This document shows positions 1-8,103 of a stretch of DNA of 37,388 nt, piece after piece. Source of the DNA: an uncultured Bacilli bacterium (GTDB lineage Bacteria > Bacillota_I > Bacilli_A > RF39 > UBA660); contig CALVRR010000018.1 in NCBI GenBank assembly GCA_944358705.1, positions 1-37,388 on the forward strand. Direction: 5' to 3'. The notes beneath the pieces were generated by a model. It was not told where the DNA came from and made no database searches. It saw only the letters and a list, made by a program, of their open reading frames with translations. Position 1 is the stretch's first letter. Every line of letters starts with the position of its first letter. The position numbers and the translations under genes are program-made.

Positions 1-708
1 AATATTGTAGGTAATTTCAGGTTCAAACCAATACCCTTTTTCAAATAATGAATGATACTTTCCCTCTATTAATTCTTTTACCAACTCTTTTGCTTCTTCT
101 TTGGAGAATTCTATTTTCTTCCATGACATATCAGGGGTATGAATATCTTGCAATAACTCTTTTATTAATTTTCTTTCTTCTTCTGTAGCAAAAAATTTTT
201 TTCCTGTTATTAGTTCATAATAATCTATCATTACAGCATCTTTCATATAACTTAAAGATTGTTCTGTGTTACTTCCTATTTCTATTTTATAATTTATCGC
301 ATCTCTTAATATTTCTGATAAATAGGGATAACTTTGATGTGTTTTTAATAATCCTGCCATTAAAAGATTTATCTCGAATTGATTATCTAAAACAATATCA
401 GCTTTTTTTCCAGATTTTGAACTGATATAAAATTTATTATCTGTTTTGATAATTTGATATTTTTCTTTTTCTACTACTTCTACTACATATTTAATAAATT
501 TTAAAAGCGGAGTCATTTCAAAAGTACAAGCATTAGTTAGCTTTTCCACTTCAGACATTAATTCTATTCTTAAACTTTTCGTTAATTTTTTTTGTTCTAT
601 ATCTCTTCTTTTTAATATGTTAATAGGTTCTTTTTGAATCGTTTTTAATTCATTACTTATTTTCTTTATTCTTTCTGTATATTCTTCAAAATGATTTTCT
701 ATGTCCAT
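1..708 (-). CDS. Unrecognised protein, 3' end outside the window
   Basis: An open frame of 236 codons runs from an ATG at 708 to the window edge without a stop, so the C-terminus is missing. A ribosome-binding site (AGAGGA) sits about 6 bases before the ATG. The N-terminal ~45 residues are highly charged and Lys/Glu-rich, probably helical or coiled-coil; the rest is a soluble alpha-helical-looking sequence with WKKIEFSKEEAKELVKEL near the end. I see no signal peptide, membrane segment or known catalytic motif. The family is not recognised and I assign no function. Confidence 0.75.
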   Translation of the reverse strand, partial: MDIENHFEEYTERIKKISNELKTIQKEPINILKRRDIEQKKLTKSLRIELMSEVEKLTNACTFEMTPLLKFIKYVVEVVEKEKYQIIKTDNKFYISSKSGKKADIVLDNQFEINLLMAGLLKTHQSYPYLSEILRDAINYKIEIGSNTEQSLSYMKDAVMIDYYELITGKKFFATEEERKLIKELLQDIHTPDMSWKKIEFSKEEAKELVKELIEGKYHSLFEKGYWFEPEITYNI

Positions 709-771
709 ATTTTTCCTCTTTGTTTATAATTAATTTCTTGTGTTTATTATATTATAATTATATTAAAAAAA

Positions 772-1899
772 TTACAAGTGAATTTTATTTAAAAATTCTT
801 TTACTTGTAACTCTATATTTTCTTCTGTGTTTATTGTAAAATCTATAAGTTCTAGGGGTACTCTTTTTATGTTTTCTTTCATCCATAGATAATGATTATA
901 GGTTGCACTACTTACATTATCGTTATTTACTACCCTTTTTTCTAATCTTTCTTTTACTATTTCTTCCCTGCAATCTAGGCGAACAATATAATAAGGATAT
1001 CCTAGACTTTTATAATATTTTATTTTTTCTTCATAATTATGACATAGACAACTATCACAAATACAACTATTTTTATTTTCTAATAATTTTTCTAGTCGAT
1101 ATCTTTGTAAGTTATCCTTTAAGTTTGTATGGTCTTGATAATCATTCAAGAATTTTCGAACTTCATCGTTATTTAATATAACTGATCCTTCTTGTTTTTT
1201 TATTTCCTTCGCTACTGTCGTTTTTCCCATACCACAGTAAGCATCCAATAAAATAATATAAGGTTTCTCTTTCTTTCCTTTTATTATTGGAAATTCCTTT
1301 AGAAATTCTTTTAGAACTTTTGGATTTTGTTTTCTTTTTTTCGGAGTATACTCTCCATCTTTTCTAATGATTTGATATGGTTCTTTTTTTCTTAATTCTA
1401 TTCTTTCTTCTTTGGTTAATTTTTTTATCTTTAAAGCGATATCCATATGTAATATCCCATTTAAGTGATCGATTTCATGTGATAGAACCGTTGATTCAAA
1501 TCCTTCAAATACTTCTCTATGTTTTTCTCCATTAATATCAAAATATTCCAAATCAATTTTATATGGTCGTTCTATTAGACCCGTATAATCTAGACAACTA
1601 GCACAGGCCTCCCAGTATCTAGTTAATCCTTCTTCTTTAATTATTTTAGGATTAATTAAAATTCTTTCCTCATTGTATTCTTCCTCTAATCGGTTTAAGT
1701 CTGTTTTCTTTAAATAAATTAACCTTAATGGAATTCCTAATTGAACGGATGCCATAGCCATGACAGTATCATCATTTTTACAGAAATAGTCTAGTTCTTT
1801 TATAGCAGTTTTATATTCTTCTGTTTTAAAATCGACGGGTTTTGATATTTGTCTTAAATATTCTTCGTCTTTATCTATTGTTTTTCTTTCTAAATTCAT
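772..1899 (-). CDS. Peptide-deformylase-like domain fused to P-loop nucleotide kinase domain
   Basis: This is a two-domain protein of 375 residues. Residues 1-155 look like peptide deformylase, which removes the formyl group from nascent proteins: MASVQLG (about 49-55) replaces GLAAxQ, SCLDYTG (about 101) replaces GCLSxxG, and the metal-binding HEIDH (about 141-145) is intact. Residues 213-375 form a P-loop kinase with Walker A CGMGKTT (about 222-228), resembling small-molecule or polynucleotide kinases. A charged linker rich in KKRK joins them. I chose the ATG at 1899 over the upstream GTG at 1905 because AAGGAG stands 5 bases before it. The altered motifs make true deformylase activity uncertain, though the Cys and both His metal ligands are present. 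The kinase substrate is unknown. Confidence 0.85.
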   Translation of the reverse strand: MNLERKTIDKDEEYLRQISKPVDFKTEEYKTAIKELDYFCKNDDTVMAMASVQLGIPLRLIYLKKTDLNRLEEEYNEERILINPKIIKEEGLTRYWEACASCLDYTGLIERPYKIDLEYFDINGEKHREVFEGFESTVLSHEIDHLNGILHMDIALKIKKLTKEERIELRKKEPYQIIRKDGEYTPKKRKQNPKVLKEFLKEFPIIKGKKEKPYIILLDAYCGMGKTTVAKEIKKQEGSVILNNDEVRKFLNDYQDHTNLKDNLQRYRLEKLLENKNSCICDSCLCHNYEEKIKYYKSLGYPYYIVRLDCREEIVKERLEKRVVNNDNVSSATYNHYLWMKENIKRVPLELIDFTINTEENIELQVKEFLNKIHL

Positions 1900-1909
1900 A
1901 AGCACTCCT

Positions 1910-2374
1910 TTATATTTCTATTATTTTATGGTTCTCGCTTTCAATGAATTTTATTAAATCTTCATATTCTATAGATATGGTTGCGGTATTTCTATTTGGG
2001 TGAACTAATACTTTCTTTCCTTTTAATTCTTTATCTAGAACTACTGTTACTTTATTTTCTGTGTCATTGGTAATCGCTAGTGGTGTTACTGATCCTGGTA
2101 TTACCCCCAGCACACTTTCTAACGTTTCGGGAGAGGCAAAATGAAATCTAGTTACCCCTAATTGGTCTGATAAACTTTTTAAATTTACTTGTTTATCTTC
2201 TGGTAAGGTATATAAAAAATGTTCTTTTTTTTGAGTCTTTAAAAATAAATTTTTACATCCTGCCCCATCTATCTTTGGTACTTTTTCTTTGGCTTCTTCT
2301 ACCGTATAAACTGCGGAATGTTCTACTTTTTCATAGTTTATATTTAATTCTTTAAACTTTTCTTCTAAATTCAT
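1910..2374 (-). CDS. ProX/YbaK-type aminoacyl-tRNA deacylase
   Basis: A protein of 154 residues that matches the free-standing ProX (PrdX) branch of the YbaK/INS editing superfamily, cytosolic enzymes that hydrolyse mischarged tRNA such as Ala-tRNA(Pro). Family-like segments include VEHSAVYTVEEA near residue 17, GAGCKNLFLK near 37, and LGVIPGSVTPLAI near 89 with the GxxxP editing-site loop. The length is normal for the family. It lies 10 bases downstream of the deformylase/kinase start in the same direction, so both may be translated from one transcript; each gene would act on translation quality. The exact tRNA substrate is inferred from family resemblance only. Confidence 0.9.
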   Translation of the reverse strand: MNLEEKFKELNINYEKVEHSAVYTVEEAKEKVPKIDGAGCKNLFLKTQKKEHFLYTLPEDKQVNLKSLSDQLGVTRFHFASPETLESVLGVIPGSVTPLAITNDTENKVTVVLDKELKGKKVLVHPNRNTATISIEYEDLIKFIESENHKIIEI

Positions 2375-2401
2375 AATCGGCTCCTCTCTTTTCTTTCTAT
2401 C

Positions 2402-2782
2402 TTATCTTGTCTTTCCACTTTTGCTGGAATCATTTTTCATCTTTGGGTCCTGTTTATCCATATTATAAAAATCTTTCGCCCAGCCAATCGATTCTTTGGT
2501 GGCTTCTGTAATGCCTTTCAAATTACTTACGTCTGTTTTTCTTAAATCTGCCATAGTTTCTATCCCATTTTCTTCTAATATTTTTCTTTCTTCAAGTCCA
2601 AAGGTGGTAAGGGTAGAAAGTTTTAGACGAGCATTATATGTCATCTTTTGGGTTTCTTCTTTCTTTTTTATTTCTGTTTTTATTTGAGAACTTAACTCTT
2701 CGATATTAGAAAATTTTTCAATGGTGGTTTTTAATTTTTTTAACTCTTCGATGGATAAATCATTTAATGCGTTTTCATTCAT
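2402..2782 (-). CDS. Small helix-hairpin-helix / RNAP alpha-CTD-like protein
   Basis: A soluble protein of 126 residues. Residues 1-50 are a charged helical region. The C-terminal half, LEENGIETMADLRKTDVSNLKGITEATKESI, has the helix-hairpin-helix pattern of the RNA polymerase alpha C-terminal domain and DUF4332-like proteins, which usually bind DNA or RNA without sequence specificity. The start at 2782 is preferred because GAGGTG lies 7-8 bases upstream; a longer frame to 2812 has no ribosome-binding site. The gene follows the ABC transporter by a short gap. Nucleic-acid binding is an inference from the fold pattern; the specific role is unknown. Confidence 0.7.
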   Translation of the reverse strand: MNENALNDLSIEELKKLKTTIEKFSNIEELSSQIKTEIKKKEETQKMTYNARLKLSTLTTFGLEERKILEENGIETMADLRKTDVSNLKGITEATKESIGWAKDFYNMDKQDPKMKNDSSKSGKTR

Positions 2783-2815
2783 GCTATTCACCTCATTTTT
2801 ATTATAGCACAAGAA

Positions 2816-2840
2816 AAGAAGAACTTTATAAATTCTTCTT
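2816..2840 (-). terminator. Weak intrinsic terminator after the ABC transporter
   Basis: An 8-bp perfect inverted repeat (AAGAAGAA / TTCTTCTT) with a 9-base loop lies just beyond the transporter stop codon. The downstream T-run on the minus strand is interrupted by C, so termination is probably partial and the small HhH gene may be cotranscribed. Confidence 0.45.
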
Positions 2841-2859
2841 TCTATGATATCTTTTTTAT

Positions 2860-4590
2860 TTAACTTTCTGATTCTTTCGTATATAGATTTTGATATGCAC
2901 TACATTCTTTTAATAGTTTTTTATGTGTTCCACTACCTACTAATTTTCCTTTTTCAATTACATGAATCGTATCGGCATCGACAATCGTTGATAGTCTATG
3001 AGCAACAATAATTATTGTGTGATCTTTTACTAAATCATCAATCGTTTTCTTAATATATTCTTGTGATTCATTATCTAAGGCAGACGTTGCTTCATCAAAT
3101 AAAATAATTTTAGTATTTAATAGAAGAGTTCTAGCAATTGCTATTCGTTGTTTTTGTCCTCCGGATAAATTAATTCCACCTTCCCCAATTACCGTATCAT
3201 ATTTTTCTGGTAAGCTCATGATATAGTCATCGATATAGGCTCTTTTGCAACATTCTCTTACCTCTTCTAACGTTACATCTTCACGTACTAATTTAAAGTT
3301 TTCTAATATTGTTAAATTAAATAAGAATGGACTTTGTCTAATGATTGATAAATTACTTCTTAGGGAATTTTCGGTTAAGTCCTTGATATCTATATCATCT
3401 ATGGTAATTTTTCCTGTTGTTGCATCAAAATATCTTAATAATAAATTGAATATCGTACTTTTTCCATTTCCACTACGTCCAACGATAGCAATTTTTTTCT
3501 TTGGTTCTACCGTTAGATTTAAACCTTTTAAGGTATCTTCTTCCTTTTCTGTATATCTGAATTTTACATCTTCAAACTTAATTACACCCTTAGTATCTTT
3601 TAATTCTTTCGTTCCATATTTTTCATCTTGGTATAGTTCATTATTTAATATTTCTCCTATACGTTTTAGGGATACTGTTACTTTATTAAAACTTACACCA
3701 AAGTCACTGATACTTTCTACTACTTCATCGATTCTCCAGATATAAGATTCAATCATTAAAAATATACTTAGGTTAATTACTCCATCTAGATAAAATTTTC
3801 CAGTTGTAAAAAGAATTAAAAATTGAATAATGAAATATGCTAAGTTATTGAAGGCATAATACCATCTTTCATATTTTCTGACTTGTGCAGTATGACCAAA
3901 TAGTTTATCAATTACTTTGGAAATATTTTTTTCTATGATACTAGAAATACCTAGGGATTTAATTTCTCTAATTCCAGTCATATTTTCTGTTGCGACTTTT
4001 ACATAAGCATCACTTTCTTTTTTGATTTTTTCTTGACTATTTTTAATTCTTGGAAAGAATTTTGTAGAGATAAATCCCATGATAAAAGCTAATAACATGA
4101 TTTCTGCAAATAAAATCCATGATATTTGAATAGCAATTACAATTACTACGATTACTACAATAGCTTTACAAATTAGCCTTACCATTTTAGAAAGTAGTTC
4201 CATTACTCTATCTGGATCGGTATATAATCTATTAATAAATTCTCCAACACCAATTTCTTCAAAAGCTATCGCTGGTAATTGATCCATTTTTCTATATAAG
4301 TCTTTACTTACACTTTTTGTAAACTTTATCTCAAAATAAGTATAAAGATAATCTCTTGGTATTTGTAAGAAAGTATAAAGTAGTATATAAATACCTTCAT
4401 AGATTGTTAAATAAAGAGCAAATTGATTAAAGTCTTTTGAAGTTAACGCTTCTACGGCTACTCCCCAGAAATATACAGCAACAAGTGCTGGTAGATAGGA
4501 TAAAGCAACTAATGCTACATATAAGAATAGTTTTAATTTATCATCTTTGATGTAGTTCCAGAATATTTTAAAATGTTTTAATTTTTTCAT
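2860..4590 (-). CDS. ABC exporter half-transporter (permease-ATPase fusion)
   Basis: A 576-residue multidrug/lipid-type ABC half-transporter that would work as a homo- or heterodimer in the cytoplasmic membrane. Residues 15-290 hold the six-helix transmembrane domain, with clear hydrophobic stretches near 20-45, 60-75, 143-173 and 250-285. The nucleotide-binding domain follows: Walker A GRSGNGKST (371-379), signature LSGGQ (475-479), Walker B IILFDEATSALD (from 495) and switch His531 in AHRLST, all intact. AGGAG lies upstream of the ATG. No second half-transporter is adjacent, so a homodimer is the simplest reading. A short ORF and an intrinsic terminator precede it (4614-4754), suggesting attenuation. 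The substrate cannot be told from sequence. Confidence 0.95.
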   Translation of the reverse strand: MKKLKHFKIFWNYIKDDKLKLFLYVALVALSYLPALVAVYFWGVAVEALTSKDFNQFALYLTIYEGIYILLYTFLQIPRDYLYTYFEIKFTKSVSKDLYRKMDQLPAIAFEEIGVGEFINRLYTDPDRVMELLSKMVRLICKAIVVIVVIVIAIQISWILFAEIMLLAFIMGFISTKFFPRIKNSQEKIKKESDAYVKVATENMTGIREIKSLGISSIIEKNISKVIDKLFGHTAQVRKYERWYYAFNNLAYFIIQFLILFTTGKFYLDGVINLSIFLMIESYIWRIDEVVESISDFGVSFNKVTVSLKRIGEILNNELYQDEKYGTKELKDTKGVIKFEDVKFRYTEKEEDTLKGLNLTVEPKKKIAIVGRSGNGKSTIFNLLLRYFDATTGKITIDDIDIKDLTENSLRSNLSIIRQSPFLFNLTILENFKLVREDVTLEEVRECCKRAYIDDYIMSLPEKYDTVIGEGGINLSGGQKQRIAIARTLLLNTKIILFDEATSALDNESQEYIKKTIDDLVKDHTIIIVAHRLSTIVDADTIHVIEKGKLVGSGTHKKLLKECSAYQNLYTKESES

Positions 4591-4613
4591 AAATTTCTCC
4601 TTTCTTTACACAT

Positions 4614-4636
4614 AAAAAAACTACTTTGCAGCAGTT
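4614..4636 (-). terminator. Candidate attenuator hairpin before the ABC exporter
   Basis: On the minus strand AACTGC and GTAGTT form a 6-bp stem (one G-U pair) with loop TGCAAA, followed by seven T. It sits between the short ORF at 4650-4754 and the transporter start, so it would stop transcription before the transporter unless disrupted. The segment at 4698-4702 inside the short ORF (GCAGT on the minus strand) can pair with the 5' arm, giving a possible antiterminator. Confidence 0.6.
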
Positions 4637-4649
4637 CTTTTATTGACAT

Positions 4650-4754
4650 TTATTCAATATTAAAGTTTGGAAAACATGAAGATATTTTCCTATTTCTACT
4701 GCAGAATATTTTTGAATTGAATTGTTTTTTGTTGTCTGTAATTAAATATCTCAT
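4650..4754 (-). CDS. Putative 34-residue leader peptide upstream of the ABC exporter
   Basis: A short ORF beginning MRYLITDNKKQF and ending NFNIE has a near-ideal start signal: AAGGAG six bases before the ATG. It is followed by an intrinsic terminator and then the exporter. This layout resembles ribosome-mediated attenuation as known for the bmrB leader in front of the BmrCD exporter of Bacillus subtilis; there, drug-stalled ribosomes on the leader release the terminator. The peptide has no signal sequence and no recognised family. Translation is supported by the RBS only; the regulatory role is inference. Confidence 0.5.
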   Translation of the reverse strand: MRYLITDNKKQFNSKIFCSRNRKISSCFPNFNIE

Positions 4755-4810
4755 GTTTTTCTCCTTTCTTTTTCTGAGTGTACTCATAATAGCACATCTT
4801 TATCTTAACG

Positions 4811-5920
4811 TCAACTGGTTTTATCGATTATAATTAATGGAATATATATTTCATCGTCTGAATACCCTGCATGTTGTGAAGTTAATGGAGTATCGCCATC
4901 GGCTATGATACATTTATCAGAATCTTCTGCAATTGCCAAAAATTCTCCTAAAGAACTTTTAAATAAGGGATGTTCTTTTCCTGTGCCAAAGAGATTACTT
5001 TCTATTACTTCTTCTTTACTATATAAGTTAAAGTCTTTACTAAAATATTGATTGAATAACCTTTTAAACTCTTCTTCTCTACCTTCTTTTATATGGAAGG
5101 ATGTTGCCCTTGGTTCCAGAGAAGTTGTTTTCTTTAATGTTTCTAAAATGTCAGGGTAGTCATTTAAATATATATGTGTAACTTTTTTATGTCCGTGATC
5201 TGCGATTACAAAAATTATGGTATTTTCTAACTCATTGGATAAACTTTCTATTTTGTCATTTCTTTCTTTGATTAATTCTTTTGCTTCTTTACTATCTGGT
5301 CCATGTTCATGCATTGAATGATCCGGTTCCTCATCATAGGCATAAATGTATTTTTTTCCTGGTTCTTTTGTTTTTTGTTTTATCTTTTCTAACATATCAT
5401 CTAAATCTTGGTATTGTGTTTCTTTGAAAGAAAATAATCCCATTCCTTGATATTTTCCTTCTTTATTTATTCTATCTGGAATAGTTTCAATATTAAAATA
5501 TTTATCTTTTATATTCAAAAAATCGTTATCTACCTTTTCTTTTCCTTTTTCTGTATTTAAATAAAGGGTAATTATTTTATCTATTGGTGAAATATATACA
5601 TTCCAGCCTAGATATCCGTGTTCTATAGGATTAAGTCCTGTCTGCATAGAGGTGGTTGCGGCGGTCGTAGTTGCTGGAAAGACCGTTGTTATCTCCTTAT
5701 ATTTATGTTTTCTTAAGAAAGAATTTTCTTCTAGAGTTCTATCTAATATTCTAGAGCCTAGTCCATCTAATAAAATTACTACTACATTTTCTGGTCTTTT
5801 TTCTTCGAATAATTTATCTATATAAGGTAGTGTATTGTGTGTTGGTGTTAGGTCAAAATATTTTTCTATGGAACAAGCAAGGTTTGTAATACATTCTTGA
5901 TAATTATTTTTTACTTTCAT
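4811..5920 (-). CDS. Type I phosphodiesterase / nucleotide pyrophosphatase-like enzyme
   Basis: A 369-residue member of the alkaline phosphatase superfamily, NPP-like branch. These enzymes use two metals and a Thr nucleophile to cleave phosphodiester or phosphate bonds. VVVILLDGLG (46-55) supplies metal ligand Asp52; FPATTTAATT (81-90) holds the nucleophile Thr; DEEPDHSMHEHGPDS (196-210) and IADHGH (239-244) carry the remaining Asp and His ligands. There is no signal peptide, so it appears cytosolic, unusual for NPP enzymes. The ATG overlaps the last codons of the broken deoxyribosyltransferase frame upstream, which fits an original operon. Substrate unknown; nucleotides are a reasonable guess from the neighbours. 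Confidence 0.88.
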   Translation of the reverse strand: MKVKNNYQECITNLACSIEKYFDLTPTHNTLPYIDKLFEEKRPENVVVILLDGLGSRILDRTLEENSFLRKHKYKEITTVFPATTTAATTSMQTGLNPIEHGYLGWNVYISPIDKIITLYLNTEKGKEKVDNDFLNIKDKYFNIETIPDRINKEGKYQGMGLFSFKETQYQDLDDMLEKIKQKTKEPGKKYIYAYDEEPDHSMHEHGPDSKEAKELIKERNDKIESLSNELENTIIFVIADHGHKKVTHIYLNDYPDILETLKKTTSLEPRATSFHIKEGREEEFKRLFNQYFSKDFNLYSKEEVIESNLFGTGKEHPLFKSSLGEFLAIAEDSDKCIIADGDTPLTSQHAGYSDDEIYIPLIIIDKTS

Positions 5921-6385
5921 TTTGTATCCTCTCTTCCGTAAATTTGATTGCCTCTTTCAATAATGCTTCTAAGTTGTTTATTGGCTTTTTATTATAATCT
6001 AATTCATATAGCCAATCTAAATATTTATTTTTTTAGCAGTATTTGGTCTACCATAAATTACCTTTTTGGTAGGCATCCAATATCCAAATTCTACATTCGT
6101 TGTAAATCCTGCCATATCTGGTAGGCTTCTTGGTACCCAGAACATAATTACGGTTGCTTCTGTTAGTGCCATTCTTTCCCACATGGCCTGATCAGTATAA
6201 TCTTCCTTTGGATGCCAGGTAGAATATTCTGGTACATAGACTACCCCATCAAAGTTTAGTCTTTCTAAAATTTCACAAGCTTCTTTTCTCTAAGATATCT
6301 GATTTTTTCCTCTAGGTGTTGGTCCTGCTAAAAAGACTGATTTTTTTCCTGTGATTACTGGTTGATCTGAATAATTTATTTGCAT
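5904..6385 (-). pseudogene. Broken nucleoside 2-deoxyribosyltransferase-like gene (two lesions)
   Basis: Reading from the ATG at 6385 (AAGGAG upstream) gives VFLAGPTPRGKNQIS and then TAG at 6290-6292, exactly where the family has Trp in the SWR segment, so TGG to TAG is the likely lesion. The frame continues with a good family sequence (VPEYSTWHPKEDYTDQ, MFWVPRSLPDMAGFTTNVEF). It breaks again at a run of seven T on the plus strand (6028-6034); one more base would restore KYLDWLYELDYNKKP through to a stop overlapping the next gene. An intact enzyme would transfer deoxyribose between nucleobases. Two independent lesions favour a true pseudogene over one sequencing error. A deoxyribosyltransferase domain survives in the fusion at 9773-10621. 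Confidence 0.88.
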
Positions 6386-7019
6386 AATCCACACTCCTTT
6401 GACATTTTATTTCAAATACTATTTTTTCTTTCTCTGTATCTTGTCTTTTTAGACTTTTTTCTTGATAATTTATCTTACCAATAATCGGAAAATATCTTTC
6501 AACATCTTCTTCATCAAAATATCTACGCAGTTCTTCTCCTCTGCGATATAAATTTTTATCTACTTCTTCTAAAAGAGAAGTTTCATTATTTAAATTCTTA
6601 GTAGAATGTACTCTGGCTAATAAAATACCATTTTGTTTTAAAATACGTTTTATTTCCTTCATAATATGAATTGTTTCTTTGTCTGTAAAATAATGTAGAG
6701 AAAGGTCTGCTATGATTACGGCATAAGACTCATTTTCAAAAGGGAAGTCTTCTATTAAATTCATTTGCTTAGTTTTGACATTAGGAATATATTTCTTTAC
6801 ATTGTTTAGTGCTTCTCTTGAAATATCACATGCGAGAATTTTATATCCTCTTTCTGTTAAATATAGAGAATCACATCCACCACCGCACCCTAAATCTAGT
6901 ATTTCTTCTTGTTTGTATTCTTTTAGAAGAGGAAGATAAGTATCTAACCATAAATCATATATTGGCTTTCCCATGGCCTTTTTGTTTCTTTTATCCCATA
7001 ATTTTTCTAACTCTGTCAT
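6312..7019 (-). CDS. Class I SAM-dependent methyltransferase
   Basis: A 235-residue protein with the Rossmann-type SAM-binding motif LDLGCGGG (41-48), acidic residue after strand 2 (ACDIS, 63-67), and DLSLHYF near 105, as in small-molecule methyltransferases. AGAAAGGA precedes the ATG at 7019. The natural domain probably ends near residue 207 (VFEIKCQR): the last 28 residues are read through the ribosome-binding site and start of the adjacent broken gene in another frame and look unlike the family. A lost stop codon or small indel near the 3' end is therefore likely. Substrate unknown. Confidence 0.85.
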   Translation of the reverse strand: MTELEKLWDKRNKKAMGKPIYDLWLDTYLPLLKEYKQEEILDLGCGGGCDSLYLTERGYKILACDISREALNNVKKYIPNVKTKQMNLIEDFPFENESYAVIIADLSLHYFTDKETIHIMKEIKRILKQNGILLARVHSTKNLNNETSLLEEVDKNLYRRGEELRRYFDEEDVERYFPIIGKINYQEKSLKRQDTEKEKIVFEIKCQRSVDYANKLFRSTSNHRKKISLFSRTNT

Positions 7020-7077
7020 ATTTATTCCTTTCTCTTAAAGTATCATAAATTACTCTTTTGATAGTGATTTTAACTGA

Positions 7078-7179
7078 CTACATTTTGTAGTCACTTTGCA
7101 TTCTTTTTTCTGCATCCCAGATACTTCTTATTTCTTTTCCTTCAAATAGATTGGAGATTGTTTCTATTTTGTTGTTCAT
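7078..7179 (-). pseudogene. N-terminal remnant of a BRO-type phage antirepressor
   Basis: A good ribosome-binding site (AAAGGTGG) leads into MNNKIETISNLFEGKEIRSI then WDAEK, the usual beginning of BRO-N antirepressor-like proteins of prophages and mobile elements. In those proteins the sequence goes on with FSVVDVI; here it diverges after WDAEK and stops at codon 34. Nothing further of the family is visible in the 57 bases before the methyltransferase start. I read it as a deletion remnant of a mobile-element gene. A perfect 8-bp hairpin (TGACTACA / TGTAGTCA on the minus strand) covers its stop codon. Confidence 0.6.
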
Positions 7180-7236
7180 ACTTTTACCACCTTTTTATAC
7201 TTTATTAGAAAAATATAGGTAATCTCCTTTAAATTT

Positions 7237-8088
7237 TTATTCAATTCTTTCTATTGGGCAGGTGGTACATCGAAATGCTCCTCCGAGTTTTGCGGTTTCT
7301 TCCATTTCTAATGGTATTGTTTTTATATTTCTTTTTTCAATTTCTTCTTTGATACGTTTATGATTAGAATTTATTATAATTGTTTTGGGATTGATTACAA
7401 AAACATTGGTTCCTAGTTCAAATTGTTCTTTTTCTGTAAGGGTGATTTTATCAAATTTATCTAGTAATTTGTAAGAATCTTCTTCTAGTCCTTCTTTATA
7501 GACGATAGCTAAATTAGGATTAATTATTGTGAATACAACATCTAAGTGAAGAAATTTTTCTTTTAATTTTAATGGGATGATTGTATAGCTTTCCTCTAGT
7601 ACACTTTTTAAAAAATTAACTCCATCCATCGTTGTTCTTTCACTGACTCCAACATAGATTGTTTTGTTATCTACTAAGACATCTCCACCTTCTAGATAGA
7701 TATCATCTGGCACTTTAATTATATTTTCTTTGGCAATTGTATTTATAATATGGTTCCAACCATTGATGGCAGCTTTTCTGTTTTCTTTTCTCATATTTGA
7801 AATAAAGAATTTATCACCAATCGCAAAAGCTAAATCTCTAGTAAACATCTGACCTTTTGCACCTTCTACTTGGTCAGCTATTAAAATATCAATATTATTT
7901 TCTTTTAAAGTTTCCCAAAACTTCTTTTGTTCTTCTAACATGATTTCTTTTTTAGGAACATTTTCTTTTTCTTTATAATGTTTAATTGTTTCATTATTCA
8001 TCGCTACTTTCGTAGGGTCATAATAGTTTGCACTTGCAACAATAACTTTTTGTAATTTATCATATTCATTGTTTACATTTACTTTCAT
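7237..8088 (-). CDS. DDAH / amidinotransferase-family hydrolase
   Basis: A 283-residue member of the guanidino-group-modifying superfamily (dimethylargininase, arginine deiminase, amidinotransferase). These enzymes attack a guanidinium carbon with a Cys nucleophile. FTRD (near 82-85) is the substrate-binding Asp, YLEGGDV (about 131-137) the acidic motif, FLHLDVVF supplies the catalytic His (about 181), and FRCTTCPI near the C-terminus the Cys (about 274). Length suits DDAH (about 250-290). The ATG at 8088 follows GGAGG; the longer frame begins with TTG at 8100, inside the RBS, and is unlikely. It lies 15 bases after the alpha/beta hydrolase gene. The exact guanidino substrate is not determinable. 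Confidence 0.85.
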   Translation of the reverse strand: MKVNVNNEYDKLQKVIVASANYYDPTKVAMNNETIKHYKEKENVPKKEIMLEEQKKFWETLKENNIDILIADQVEGAKGQMFTRDLAFAIGDKFFISNMRKENRKAAINGWNHIINTIAKENIIKVPDDIYLEGGDVLVDNKTIYVGVSERTTMDGVNFLKSVLEESYTIIPLKLKEKFLHLDVVFTIINPNLAIVYKEGLEEDSYKLLDKFDKITLTEKEQFELGTNVFVINPKTIIINSNHKRIKEEIEKRNIKTIPLEMEETAKLGGAFRCTTCPIERIE

Positions 8089-8103
8089 TGGGACCTCCAA
8101 TAT

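Noticed and set aside
903..1181. Many plus-strand open frames of 60-160 codons across the window (this is one example)
   Set aside because: They lie opposite well-supported minus-strand genes, lack ribosome-binding sites, and translate to Phe/Leu/Ser/Tyr-rich sequence expected from the antisense of Lys/Glu-rich genes.
6290..6292. Recoding of TAG as an amino acid in the deoxyribosyltransferase frame
   Set aside because: TAG ends other genes normally here (for example at 6312 and 31246) and a second, independent frameshift is present in the same gene.
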